Positions 42,847 through 55,724 of a stretch of 64,000 nucleotides of DNA are shown piece by piece (the stretch's first letter is position 1; every line of letters starts with the position of its first letter). Source of the stretch: Rhynchonema sp. JSB1_4 (Eukaryota > Nematoda > Chromadorea > Monhysterida > Xyalidae); contig JASAMV010007829.1 of assembly GCA_030248065.1 (NCBI GenBank), forward strand, positions 1 to 64,000, written 5' to 3'. A model generated the notes under the pieces. It ran no database searches. It was not told the origin of the DNA and was given only the letters and a program-made list of their open reading frames with translations. Both the position numbers and the translations under genes were made by a program.

Positions 42847-45800
42847 TCACAAATCATCATCACTAAAATACCCAGTATTCTCATTGCGCTTCGAGTCCCG
42901 ATCCCTTGTTTTCGTGGTCGATTTTCGTCTTGTGAAAGGATCATTAGTCTTCGACACCGAATCATTATCATACGACAGAATATCGTCGTTCTCCAGCATT
43001 CTTTCGGATCGACGCATGAAATTCGAACTGGCGCCCAGCTCGTCGCCTGAATCGTCAAGGCTGCGACGGCGACGCGAAGATTTCTTCCGAGAAGATTTGC
43101 CGCCCGACAGAAAGTTGTTCGGCAGGTCGTCGTCGTCACTGCGAAAATGTGCACTTTTTGAAAAAAATGCAAATAAAATTAACTCAATGATAGGTAAATA
43201 ACATAGCTTTTAGTTTATCATACCTGAATATTTCCTCATTGTATCCATCTGTCTCGAGTGCATGACGGACCCTGGCCTGTTCCTGCAATTCAATTTGGAT
43301 TGTTATCACATCACAAGAAACATTTTTGTGCAGTGATTCATTTTTTAAGCTTAATTTAGATCACATTGTTTTATTCGCTCGTTATTTTGAAGGTCAGATA
43401 ATTTGACCGCCGAGTAAGCATCTTCATTGGATGAGCCATTGTTTATTAGCTAGTATATATGTAACACTAGCCTACCATGGCGGCGCATGCTCACTGACGA
43501 TGCCCCGGTGCACCAGTGTTTGAACACAGGTCAATTCATGCCCTGCGCCACACAAAAAAGTCAAAATTCAACTCACCTTCGCCAACCGCTCCCTGGTGGC
43601 CGAGAGTTGTCTGAGTTGTTTCTCATTCCTTCGATTGGCACTGCTCGGTTGATAGGCCGTCCGACTTGTGCTGCCTACAGACGATCGACGACGTGACGAG
43701 GACTTTGGGTTGCGACTTCGTCTCGACTCGGATTCACGCGGAGGCGGTGGCGCTGGCGTGAGGGTGTCGAACGTGTCGATCGTGCCCTCGGGTGGCGGGT
43801 TGACTTGGCCTGCGAATGGGGAGGAAGTTGAGCGGGACAAAAGTTGGTACTTTTTGAAAAAACATGAAATGGAAGCTTTTTTAGACGATTATGTTGCCGT
43901 GAGATTATTTTAGAAGGTTGCATGAACCTGCATGACACGATAATCATATTACCGATGGGCATGACAGCAACAAGGATATGACGACAGCAGTTTGTGTTTT
44001 CACACGCATCGGCATTTTACGCGACCGTAAAACCGACTGTCTTTTCGGGCGTCACGTGTGCAACTGATGCATGATAACCTGGTGCACTGCGTCTATGCAC
44101 ACAGGAGGCTACCAAGAATTCGTCTTATATACAGCAAACTCATATGCCGTATTTGATAAGAAAAAGTCCATGTTCCCCTCGTTACCCCTTGATGGTGCCC
44201 CGGTACCCCCGATAGCCCTGGACGGTGGTCGATTATTGGTCGGTTGCCGTTCCCACCACTCCAGGCCGTCGTTGTGCGCCACCGCCGGGCCTTTGCGGTT
44301 CGCGTCACGCGCTTGTCTGTAACAATCATACATGAGTCGTTGTTTTTTAATTATTTTATTTTTTCATAAGCAGTCATCATCATACCTGTCCAACTCAATC
44401 TGCCTTTGTCTGGCGCGTTCGGCGATTTCCGACCTCTTCCTTTCAGCTTCGGCCGCTTTCTCCGTCGCCACCTGTTTTTCGCGCTCCAATTCGCGACGTT
44501 GACGTTCCTGGCAGTTTTTTTGTAATTTTAGAAAACTAAACTAAAAATAAATTTTTTTCCCACCCAACCCGCACCCTGTAGGAGCCACTGTACCTGTATT
44601 TGTTCATTATACAGACGTTCCCGTTCCTCCGCTTGACGTTCTTTTTCTTTTTCTATTGCCGTCAGTCGCTTTTTCTCCTCGATTTGCGCCAGAAGGCCGA
44701 GCTAAAAAAATATTTTATGTTAAAAAGATCTGGAATAAATATTAAAAATTTAGGAAATATCAAACGAAGACACACCTTATATGAATCTTTTTCATTCGAT
44801 GTGGGCGCTTTGATCACATTTGTGTCATAAGTTTGGTACGAGGTGGGGTAGGTGTTGCCAGTGCCAAATACCGATTGATAGGAATCTAGTACAGTGCCGC
44901 TCGGAAGTACTTGGCCCGAACCTGGGGAAAATTTACGTTTGTTGTAATTTTGAACATGGCCACAACTAAAATTTTACGGTTATTCTGATCAAAAATTACC
45001 TCCGCCGCCAATGATAGACCTCTGCTGTTGCAGTATATCACCGAAGGGTGACGAATACGCCCCATAGTCACCCGAACTGGTCAGTCCCTTGTTTGGATTA
45101 ACAGGAGGCAGGGTTGCAGGTTGGTATTGGTATTGACTCCGTCCACCCGCCCGGCTGTGCGACGCGTGCACTGCGCTGGAATGGCGGGCGATGTTTCAAG
45201 CTTGGTGATCGGATTGGATCTTCCTTGGCATGGTAATTCCTTTTGCCAAGGGGTACTTAGAAAGTTAACGTTGACACCAGTTTTGACCAGTGTAAAGCAA
45301 AAGACATGTCAACAACTTTTATTCTGGTCGAAATCAGTGCCATCAGGCAGTTGAAAGTTTTTTTGACAAACTGAACGCCTACCTTGATGCAAAGTCGTAC
45401 TCGTGCGGTCGATTGGACTCGATTTCATTGGTCCAACTTTTCTGCATTCGTCGTCGGTCAGTCACCAATCGGCCTTGCGAATCGCGAATCGGAGCGCCAC
45501 CTCCGCCTAAAAAGTCAATTTTATGCAACAGGTGCAAGATTGATAAAAAAATCATAAAACTCTGCTTCACAACCTTTTCCGAACGGATCATAATTGTAAT
45601 CGGTGGTTGTCTTCGGTCTTTGATTAGCGGCACGCATCGCTGCCTGCTCTTGCACGATACTGCGCGCGTTGCGTGGTCCGGTTTGCTAAAAAGCAATAAC
45701 ATTTTTTTTAAATGTTCTAATGCCTACCACCAATAAGGAATAGCATTGTAAAATCGTTGACTTAAAAAATGCTTGCAAGAAGCCAAACAAAGAGAGGGAC

Positions 45801-48800
45801 AATCTTTTGTTTCAATATTGTCCCCTCTTCCAGTACAGGCAGTATGCGGGTAACCATTGACAACCGCAACAACAAAGGAGCAAAGCATCGATTGATATTC
45901 GTGTATACCTTTTTTGAGAAAAAAATGCAAAATGACCACGGACGCAGTAAACGAAGCCGCGTGCGATTAAAAAAAAGAAATCAAAATGTGCGCAAAGTGC
46001 GTTGGGGACATGTGACCATCTTGTGCATTCGCACTGACGATGACCTGATGCACAGCCTGTTTGTGGAGAACAGGTCAAAATGGACAACCAAAAACATGAT
46101 GCGTTTCACATTAGTATACCTGTCCGAACTGGTTGTACGTGCCATTTTGCAATGGCAGACTCGACTGTCTGTTTAGCGATGCAATGTTCTTCTCATGCGG
46201 GTAATACGACGGCGTTTGTCTTCCAGGGGCGGCGGAGGGTTTGAACCAGAATGGCTCCTCCTTGTAGCGAATTCCGCCCGAAGTGCCGCTCTGTGTGGGT
46301 GTGCAGTGGCAAATATAGAAAATGGTGATGGAAAGCGGCCATCTGCGTAAATCTAATCCACCAGCTATACGGCGCATGATCTAGAAACTAGTGGGTCAGC
46401 GCATGAACCGTGAAACATCAGTTAGGAAGGACCGAGCCTGGTCTCGCACACCTACGTACGTAAAATATATTTTCTCGATGGAACGTTGCTCACGGTCATG
46501 TCTGAGGTTTTGTCAATCTAAATTCGCTGATGCTTCACAGCGGTCGTCGTGTCAATTCCGCAAACAAATTCTGTAGTGCAACCTAACGCCACCGCTAATG
46601 GTTCTACACTAAAAGCAACCATTTCACCGCATAAAACACCGTTTGCAAGCCTCTGCTGTGTAAATAAGCCACGTAAATTAAAAATAAAGCGCGATACATG
46701 TACTCACTCCTCCGCCATACAGGTGGTCTTCCTGGGCTCTCTTCAAGTTCTGCTCATACGCCTGTCTCTTCAGGTCCTCTTGATAGGCGAGCTGGTCTGA
46801 GCGTTGTTTGGCTCGGTTGTAATTGTTTTGTTGTTGATTGCTTAAACCGATCATGTCAGGGTTGCGCTGCTTGTCGCTTTGGTCTGAAATCGGTCGTCCT
46901 TTTTGGATAGCGGTGGTTTTTGTGTTAAGGATACTTCTAGACTTACGGATACCACTAACTTCGACCAGTGCTGTTTGTACTTTGTGCATGCGCATATGCC
47001 CATTGATAACAATTCTGACGCTGGTCATAATACCGGTATGTTAACAGGTGATCACGAAACATCAGAGACGTGACCAAAACAGACCACATTCGAATGGATA
47101 TCTGGTGCCATCCACATTGACGATGTTCTGGTGCACCGTCCGTGTGAAAACATGACGAAACGGGTAAAAGTTCAATGCGATTGCATTAAAATGTGCAGAC
47201 AATATTGTCAAAACCCAGAGGAAACAGAACTGACCCGAGTAGCTATTCGACCTGGTTAGCGGACGGTATCGTTTCGAACTCTTCACCCTGGTGTACGCAC
47301 TAGGTATTGTGCGATAGGGTCGTGTGTTGGACCTAGTGTTGTCACTAAGTGGCGCACCGTTGTAATTGTAGAACGACTCAGGCACGCGACCTTTGGATCT
47401 GTGATAGGAACGGTTTGGTGTATAATGCACAGTAACGCGCTGTGCTCACTTGAAAAACAAAACACTCCGACTATCAGGGGACGTGCATACATAGATTGTC
47501 GAGACAGACCTCGCGAGATCAAGCTTCGTCAAACGGTTTCAGTACGCTTTGGGTCACCCTGTGCGGTGAAAGAATATCCAGTCTTTACCTCTGGGCGGAC
47601 GAAGTGACACTCGAATCGTGACTGCAGAATGGGCAGGGCTGGGATTGAGTGGAAGTGCTCGGCGTTGGGATGTGCTGCTCGGGTGGTCGCGGTGGTTTGG
47701 CTGCGGCTAAACGTTCCGCTTCGAGCGCTAGTTGACGGGTGAGCTGGAATATTGAGAAGAATTTTGTCAATGTTGCATAGGAGGGGTTACCGATCGGACA
47801 GCAAACTGATATGCATGCGGTTTAGCAAAACACTTGATGATTCATACAAAAGAGAAAGTTGCAGTGCAAAAACGCGATTGACACCATGGCCAATGATAAA
47901 AATCAGCCTCGGTCTTGTGGTCGGTCTAGTGCCTCGGGCCAGTCTCATGGCCGAAGCGCATTCCTAATGTTTTCGGGCATCCAACGTTTTATCAAATGTG
48001 AACCTTCTTTACTGATTATTCAGGAATGACTTTTAAGGTGGAATTGTAGTTGGTCGACGACCTGTTGCGCCCAAAAGGTCGTCAACGACCAAGCGCCCAA
48101 ATTTTGCGTTGGTTTTGGGCGCCAAGTCGCGTGGTCGCAGCTGATCGCAACGATTAGAAAGAGAAAATGAATAAATACAGTATTTTCTCCTTCAACGTTG
48201 TACTTTAATATTTTTTCAGCTGAAAAAATATTTTTGTAATCGCTGTGCTTTGCATAGGAGCATTGATTTTCTCATATTGAAAGATTAAAAAATATTACAA
48301 AACGCAGGGTGAGCGCTTGGTACTTAAGGCGGACGCGCGCGGAGCGCTTTTTTCAGCTGAAAAAATATTAAAAAATATTACAAAACCAAGAGCGACTTTT
48401 TCATTTTTTCGCATTTTATGCATATTTTTTAAACACTAAATTGATGTTTCAATTGCAAAGTGACTGGTATAAAGCAAGTCGTTAAACAACAGTGGGTGTC
48501 CCAAAAAAATTCGGACGAATGAATGTGCAAATTCTGGGAGATAGGACGATCCAAACTTGACCAAAAACAACGTGGTGGTCCGACGCTGTTCTAAATTCGG
48601 ATCTGACCGGTCAAGTTTTACTGTTTTGTGAGTAGTCTCAGTGGTTTAAAAACTTGATTGGCCGATTTCTTGATTGTCATTTATGATGATAACGTTATGC
48701 TCGTTGAAATATTATGAATGTTATGATCCACGTAATCACGGCGAATTGGATCACGATTCGGGAAAGAGTGCTTTATACCCAAGATTTTTGTGCATGACAT

Positions 48801-50040
48801 GCCTCCCTTTTGTTTTTGGTCAATTTTGGATCGTGTTATTTCCTAGAACTTGCACATTCATTCGTCAGAGTTTTTTTGAGACACCCACTGCTGTTTCATC
48901 ACTTATACTCTGGCAATTGTTTTGGGAGAAACTTTTCAACCGCGTTGCCTGATCCGTAAAGCTCGTTATGCGCGCACTGGCTACGGAAGTCACGTGACCG
49001 CTATAGCCAGTGCACGCATCATGCGCTTTACGGATCAGGCAACGCGTTTGAAAAGTTTCTCCCAAAAAAATTGTCAGGGTATACTTTACACCAGTCACTT
49101 TGCAATTGAAACATCAATTTAAGCTTAAAAACATGCATAAAATGCGAAAAAATGATAAAGTCGCTCTCGGTTTTGCAATATTTTTTAATCTTTTTTCAGC
49201 TGAAAAAAGCGCTCCTCGCGCGTCCGCCTAAAGTACCAAGCGAGCACCCAGCATTTTGTAATATTTTTTAATCTTTCGAGATGAAAAAATCAATGCTCCT
49301 ATGCAAAGCACAGCGATTACAAAAATATTTTTTCAGCTGAAAAAATATTAAAGTACAACGTTGAAGGAGAAAATACTGTAGAAAGGCTCTGGCCCCGAGG
49401 CTTAGGCAGGCCTGCTGCATGAATTCTGGCAGTTGAGAACGGCTTGTTTTGGTCAGAAAAAATCTATAAAAAACTAGGGACTCCATGACGACTGAAATAC
49501 CGGCAATACATATCGATTTTATAGCCGACGACCACTTGCAAAGTTGAAAATTTTCAACTCGTGGTCGCGACCATTTTTGGTGGTCGCAGCAGGTCGCAGC
49601 CTGAGGTCGTCGACACCCAGTTATAGTCGGTCGCGCTCAACTATAACAGGGTGTTAGCGACCACAATGGTCGGCGGGTCGCTGCGCCCAAAAATTGTGGT
49701 CGCGATCCAACTATAATTCCACCTTTACGCCAATAGAATCTGAGGTAGCATTCGCGAAAAATTTCCTAAACCTTCCGATCAAAAATTTGGTCAGCCCGAA
49801 GACCGAGGCCGACCCCAAAAAAGGCAAATGCGAAGCAACCACGGGTGGAGAACAAAAGCATCGCAGCAACCAAACCGTCAAAGTATAGGACCGTCTTACC
49901 GCGTCACTATGCCTGGCTGTCCGCTCATATTGTTCATGAAGCTGATGTAGCAACTTTGAGCGTCGCTGGAACTCCTCGGACGCGGGCAGGCACGCGTCAT
50001 GCGAGCTAATCGACGGGTTGTACACGTACGTACGCACCAT
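42847..50040 (-). CDS. CSPP1-like centrosome/cilium coiled-coil protein, 15 exons
   Basis: Exons in reading order: 50040-49900, 47743-47589, 47398-47235, 46883-46708, 46290-46120, 45685-45574, 45506-45383, 45175-45000, 44921-44776, 44701-44594, 44507-44386, 44316-44186, 43809-43577, 43282-43224 and 43138-42847, giving 769 aa with every phase matching. Features are a short helical start, a CPFC pair (exon 2), a helix LAYQEDLKRQAYEQNLKRAQ, and the segment YDPFGKGGGGAPIRDSQG. Then come a long charged coiled coil (LGLLAQIEEKKRLTAIEKE through ERQRRELEREKQ), a proline-rich stretch and a phospho-site-rich basic tail ending GYFSDDDL. The order of coiled coils and the GGGAP-RD segment suggests CSPP1, which binds microtubule ends and is needed for cilium formation. 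CCDC66 is an alternative. Family identity is inferred; the gene model is firm. Confidence 0.7.
48036..49724. mobile_element. 1.7-kb palindromic PIF/Harbinger-like element with nested insertions
   Basis: The ends AGGTGGAATTGTAGTTGG and, inverted, AGGTGGAATTATAGTTGG are flanked by TTA on both sides (48033-48035 and 49725-49727), the 3-bp duplication typical of PIF/Harbinger. Three arm segments pair inward: 48036-48130 with 49570-49724, 48160-48480 with 49090-49400, and a core hairpin at 48909-49085. The pairing centre shifts between segments, which shows later insertions in the left arm (about 48490-48900, with ends GTGGGTGTCCCAAAAAAA) and right arm (about 49380-49570). No transposase frame is present. 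It lies in intron 1 of the CSPP1-like gene. Confidence 0.8.
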
Positions 50041-52388
50041 CGTGTTCCGGTTTTTTTCGTCAAAATTCTATATTTGCTGCTGCAAATGTGGTACATGTTG
50101 TTTCTCATGGTCCCTTTGCGCAAAATCAATGTAGCGCGAAATCCATGTCTATAGCAACAAGAGGTAAACACCAGTTGCGGGTGGGGCAAGGTGCCGGCAG
50201 AATTTGGAATAACCACCACGAAGTTGGGAACCAATCCCATGCTACCTATGTATGTACATGTATACCTATCCATTGAGAGATTTTTGTAGTCACTAGTCAC
50301 GTGGAGGAAGGAACCGCAGTCTCACTTTTCATGACGTTTTGGGTCGGGTCAGGAAACAAGCAGAAAAACTGCGTGTTCCTGGTTGTTCTCTGCAGGCAAT
50401 GAATATTGATCAGGGGGTTCGCTTATGGACGGTCGGCTGGCACACTCGAGTCTGATGTTTAGGCCGGAAAGCAGACCCAGAATTATCAAATCCCACCCTG
50501 TTTGACTATAAGCTACCAGCAACCGTCGAAGGCCGTGATACCAGACGGAGAAAATTATAGTATGTACCTCCACTGGGCAAATGGTTCATCGTGGTTCTGC
50601 AGGCCAAAATTTGACCACACACAAAGCCCGAACGTTTCGAGTGTTTGCGCTTGAGTAACCGTGAAAAGCATGCTCCATACACATAATATGGAAGAATGGA
50701 TATCTAATTTATTGGTTACTACACTGGAACAACACACCTTATTATATACGTACACAAAGAAGCAGCATGACATGACATACCTATGTACCTTTCTTGAATG
50801 ACGTCACAAAGCACCACAATGGATGTGACATTATAGCTTCAGTGACGGGCGCCTACATACACGAGAGTGAAAACCGAACTACACAATGTGAAATCCGCTT
50901 GGAACTCAGGCACATAATATAGAATATTGTTTCTTTTTGCATAATAGTTGACTATAGTATGTATAGCTGGCGTGCGCGGATGTTGCTACTGCAGAGCTGT
51001 ACTTTTGCCAAGGTTACCCCTAACAACCAGGGAATAACTTTCGGCTTACTATGCCGGCTTGACACAACGACAAATACTGAACATGAAATATTGCACATGC
51101 ACGCCTGCCACTAAGCATAGCGGGTATAATGTGGCCAAACCTGTACATGGTTATGGGACCCTGTACCTATGTACATAGCCATATACGCATTGCGCGTAAA
51201 AAGGTGAATCATTCTTTGGGACAGATTATTAACCAGCAAATGCATGCACAACAAACACATGTTTTTGGAACCCCAAGACAAGGTAAGTATTCTGACCTGC
51301 AAAGTGGAGAAAAAATGCGTAAAATTTATTACGTCTTTTAATCGCACTGTCACACACAACTGACTCACGTTGGATTCAATAGTGCAGTTGGTCTGGTTTG
51401 ATTAATTTTTCAGTTCCGGTCTCTTGAACGAGGTTACTAGGTTTTGGTATTACGTCACGCGCTATGTTGTTGCACGTCTCTGGCTCTGTGACCAGACGTT
51501 TGCGGACTGAAACTGGACCAGCTGTTTTGGGGGAGGCAGTATACGGAATGGGCCATGGGAAGTTGTGGCAGGAGCGGCACTGCTACAAGCTACACAGGGT
51601 GCACGTGAACCGGGGAGTGTGTCGACTTTGTGGCAGTGGATGATCAGAAGGGTTGTGACTTGTGCTGGTATGTAGGTGACCGTCAGCTATGACCCACGCA
51701 CGGTGATGCATGATGTGAGACGTTTTGCACAAGCGCGATGTACGGCCCCTTGGAATTGGCAAGTTGGCAACGTTTAAAAAATCATTTGTGTGTTGGGTGG
51801 TCTGTGTGTGTGTGGTTGATGGAAAATTGTGTTTTGAAAACCAATTTTTAGGTCACGCAAATACTAGTTTATTCATTTTTTCATTGCTGTTCCAGACACC
51901 GAGCAATGCAGGCACAGTAGATTGCGGTGAACAACAACATCAAATCACAAATCCGGGTTGTTCAGAGCGACAATTGGCTCTGACATTTCAATCGAATTGT
52001 CGGTGAGATACGACGTTTGGGGGACAGACGACGCTGTTGGACGTGGGAAGCTCCTCGGGCCTGGGGATGCAATGAACCAAGCGCCGGCGTTGAGGCTTGA
52101 CACTGAAAATGATCAATTTCTGATTTTGACCAGCACCAGGGGAAGATTGTGGTTGCATTGCCAACCTGTAGCCACGGGGGTAAGCTACCTACGCTTGGAT
52201 AAGTCGGCCCTGAGGAAAAGTCAGACAAAGTAAATGGTATCTATAAATGAAACAGCAGTTCACATACCAAGCATAAACCACACAATGACAGCGGTTATGT
52301 GCACGCCCAACAGTGATACGCCGACGACCACTGCAACATTATCCGTTTATTTTAATGAAAACCGACTATCTAGTGTTTCAGAGCTGCT
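50041..52388. other. upstream region of the CSPP1-like gene; possible lone exon
   Basis: Mostly unique non-coding DNA with short TACATGTAC-type motifs. One plausible exon on the + strand (51896-52002) has a good acceptor (GCTGTTCCAG) and donor (GTCG|GTGAGA). It encodes NAGTVDCGEQQHQITNPGC and so on, which could be extracellular. No partner exon was found, so no gene is called. Confidence 0.3.
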
Positions 52389-52392
52389 TTAA

Positions 52393-53454
52393 AGCTGCTG
52401 GTTAACAACCCTTCGACCGCGCTTGATCTTGGGGGGTAGTATATATAAACAAAGTTTGGACATCGTGTTACTCGACCCTAATCTGGTGAGCCGATTGGTT
52501 GCTTCCTGATGTTTCACGACCGCGTTGAAGTTTGCCCCTGATGAAAAAAACCGAAAAAATTTGAAACGCTGCTGTGACACGAATAGGCTGTTTCAAAGTT
52601 TGACACTAGAGTGACAGCAACCTCCAACAGTGTGCCGAAAACCGCAATGCACAATAGCTGTTGAAACGTCCGCATTGTTGAATAAAAAAATAAAAGGTTT
52701 CAAAAACCTGGCCATTTTTTGTTAGGATTTTCTACTCGTATAATTTTAAGCATCTGTGGTGAGTGAAATAAGTTGTCAATTACAAATAAAAATCCTCTAA
52801 TTATCAAGTTTTTTGTTTGTGCTCCCCAGTTTTCAAAACCCTACACAGCTCACACAATGTTTATCACAACATGCGCAAGACAGCCATGCCGGCACAGCGA
52901 CAGCGACAACACAGCAATGTTTCAGCTGGCAAGCTTTGTTGTGTGTGTGCGCTGTGGAATGGCTGCCTTGCGCATGTTGTGGTAAACATTGTGTGAGCTG
53001 TGTAGGGTTTTGAAAACTGGGGAGCACAAACAAAAAACTTGATAATTAGAGGATTTTTATTTGTAATTGACAACTTATTTCATTCACCACAGATGCTTAA
53101 AATTATACGAGTAGAAAATCCTAACAAAAAATGGCCAGATTCTTGAAACCTTTTATTTTTTTTATTCAACAATGCGGGCGTTTCAACAGCCTTTGTGCAT
53201 TGCGGTTTTCGGCACACTGTTGGAGGTTGCTGTCACTCTAGTGTCAAACTTTGAAACAGCCTTTTCGTGTCACAGCAGCGTTTCAAATTTTTTCGGTTTT
53301 TTTCACGAGGGGCAAACTTCAACGTGGCCGTGAAACATCAGGAAGCAACCAATCGGCTCACCAGATTAGGGTCGAGTAACACGATGTCCAAACTTTGTTT
53401 ATATATACTACCCCCCAAGATCAAGCGCGGTCGAATGGTTGTTAACCAGCACCT
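52393..53454. mobile_element. 1.06-kb near-perfect palindrome (fold-back element, TTAA flanks)
   Basis: Two arms of about 530 bp are near-identical inverted copies about a centre at 52923; both strands therefore encode the same frames. The ends AGCTGCTGGTTAACAACC and, inverted, AGGTGCTGGTTAACAACC are flanked by TTAA (52389-52392 and 53455-53458). TTAA duplications are typical of piggyBac-type insertion; a 3-bp TTA reading is also possible. No transposase was found. The right TTAA contains the stop codon of the membrane-protein gene. Confidence 0.85.
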
Positions 53455-54151
53455 TTAACAAAAAGATGCCACAGCAAACGAACGGAGGTAAATTTCCATT
53501 GCGATTACAGACAAGCATACACCGGCGGTTAGAACTTGCAGCACAAAATAGATGCCCGTCAGTCGGTTGACCTTTACGATGGTGACGATGCCGAAAAGTG
53601 CTGTGAAAACGGACATGACCGCTCCACCACACATCAGCAACCTGTGTGAAGGTGGGAAGTTTCATTCAGACGATGTGGTAAGTAAACGCACATATACTTA
53701 CATTTACCTTGCTCGCACGCAGCCGTTTTACGCGTATATTTTTAAAAGCGTGTTGTTTTCAAACAATAAATACAGTAACAGATCCTGTGGACTCAAACGT
53801 AGGTACAGGTATCAGTATCCTGCAGGTCAACTTACATTGGGTTGAGGCAGGGACTGTTATCTCCAACAACAAAAATCCACTCAATGACCACCATGATCAC
53901 CAGCGATAACACAAGTTGTGCAAACGGAATCAGTTTCGCAACTGATATCATAGCGCCGGGTTCCGGGCAAGAAATAGGAAAAAATGAGTTCAAGTCATCA
54001 GAAGGTTTGTAAAATGTGAACTGCGAATTGAAATGCACTTGTGCGGCATTATTCTGTCAGTCATTGTTTCAAAAATTTCATGCGTATCTCGTTTGGCGGG
54101 ACAACTCACCGCCACAACATTTCGTCTTGCAAGCTTTTGTGAGACATCCAT
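53455..54151 (-). CDS. small three-helix membrane protein, 3 exons, family unknown
   Basis: Exons in reading order: 54151-54110, 54020-53836 and 53641-53455, giving 137 aa. The start MDVSQKLARRNVVA is cytosolic-like. Helices are IPFAQLVLSLVIMVVIEWIF, LLMCGGAVMSVFTALFGIVT and FVLQVLTAGVCLSVIAMEIY. The end is RSFAVASFC. Helix spacing is like a MARVEL-type tetraspan protein lacking one helix, but no family signature was recognised. Introns are 89 and 194 bp. The first exon is the weakest; an in-frame ATG at 53951 is an alternative start. The stop codon falls in the TTAA target duplication of the palindrome at 52393-53454, so the original 3' end may have been close by. Confidence 0.55.
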
Positions 54152-54668
54152 GGAGCTCAGTAACACTGAATCAGTTCCGCAATGATAAAAGATCGAGGCC
54201 CGCTTTGTGTGATCAAACAATTTTGTCGGTGTCGCCGCCGCCACCCACAGTATTTATTGTCCGTCGACTGTTATGCCTGGTACATAGTAGGATTTATAGG
54301 TTCCTAAGAGCTGGAACACGCGGGACGGCAGAACAAGCATGGCTATGAAACTCTAACCTCTAAAACGATGATTTTCTGTCTGTTTTGCTACCAGTGTTAG
54401 ATGACCCAATTTGAAAACCGCTCGCTGGAATTGTATACATATTTCTACAACTCAGCATTGGCGCCGATTGTCGCCGCCGCCGCTATGTACGTCACGCCAC
54501 TGTGCGTGCAGACCTTTACAATACCAACCAACTGATTCGGAATCGCTCCATCGGCTTTGCTGCTCATCAAACAAGACTGTAAATGCCACTCAAAGCAATT
54601 TCAAAATTCCAGATGTTCACATGCTTTGCCTCCATGTCGCTTATTTCGTCGTGGAGCCGTGTCTATGC
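54152..54668. other. 5' flank of the membrane-protein gene; no gene seen
   Basis: A short + frame at 54399-54533 (MTQFENRSLELYTYFYNSAL) has no splice context or family match. The rest is unique non-coding DNA. Confidence 0.3.
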
Positions 54669-55170
54669 CAGGGTTGGGCAAAAAAAAACGACGGCGCTTT
54701 TTCTTAAAAAACGACGTTTTTTTCAAAAAAACGCCTGGGTCGTTTTTCGTTTTTTTAAACCCTGAATTTCCTTGATTTTCCCTGATTTTTCAGGGAAAGT
54801 ACCCTGATTATTAAGGAAAATCAATTTTTTTCAAAAAATTTTCGACCAATTTTTACTTTGTCGAGATACGTCGATATACGGATACGGAGTTTAACTTTCA
54901 GTGATGATCACGGCCAAAGTTGGTCCCATGATGCGGGTCTGATATGGGATCTTAACAACTCGCTAGAAAAGGGTTGAAACCCGTTTATTTTGCCTCAGAA
55001 CACATAGAATTACTTCATTTAATCACGTTTTCTTCCCAACATGAGCGTTTTCCAATTTTCTTGGGGGCATATTTTGGTCATCTGGGCGTTTTTAAAAAAC
55101 GTTTTTTTTAAAAAAACGTTTTTTTAAAGAAAACAATTTTTTGAAAAAAAACGTTTTTTGCCCAACCCTG
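54669..55170. mobile_element. hAT-like MITE, CAGGGTTGGGCAAAAAA ends
   Basis: The terminal inverted repeats CAGGGTTGGGCAAAAAA and their complement are flanked by a perfect 8-bp duplication GTCTATGC (54661-54668 and 55171-55178). Sub-terminal runs of AAAACG/CGTTTT pair across the element. It is 502 bp with no ORF of note. Confidence 0.92.
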
Positions 55171-55724
55171 GTCTATGCTGACCATCCACCACAATCCAGC
55201 TCGCTTTCTGGATTTCTCAAATAGGTCCGTACCATAATGTGTTGTGTCTGTAGCTTCGTGCTCTCGCAAACAAAAAAAAAGCAGACATGAAATTCTGGGA
55301 GACAATGTGCTTGACAGAACGATGCGATACAGTTGCAGATGCACGGTCCTTCAGCTTCAGTTGGTTTCTGTTTATTTGTTCTCACTCTCAAGACACGTAT
55401 TTATATAACAAAACAACGTCACGACACAAATGTACAGGGTCACCAACAAAAATGTGGAAATCCTTTTTTGATGAGCCTGGAGTTAGGCCGCAGGGGAACC
55501 GTGCGGAGAGACGTGTTGCACCTCGATCGGCAGCAATTTACTTCATTATGCTCAAACGTGATACGTTACTTAGTTTTGACAAATGTGCTCCGCTACGTTA
55601 AAAGAACAACAACTGAAGGCCAGAAACAGGAATACCGAAAAGAACACCTGAAAACAAAGACACAAAAACACACAAAGTGTGACACATAACTAAACATTCA
55701 GCTTTGAAACAACGATTGTATGTC

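Noticed and set aside
52389..53458. Identical 63-codon and 70-codon frames on both strands (for example starting MSQQRFKFFRFF)
   Set aside because: They are mirror images created by the palindrome. There is no sign of coding selection beyond the repeat.
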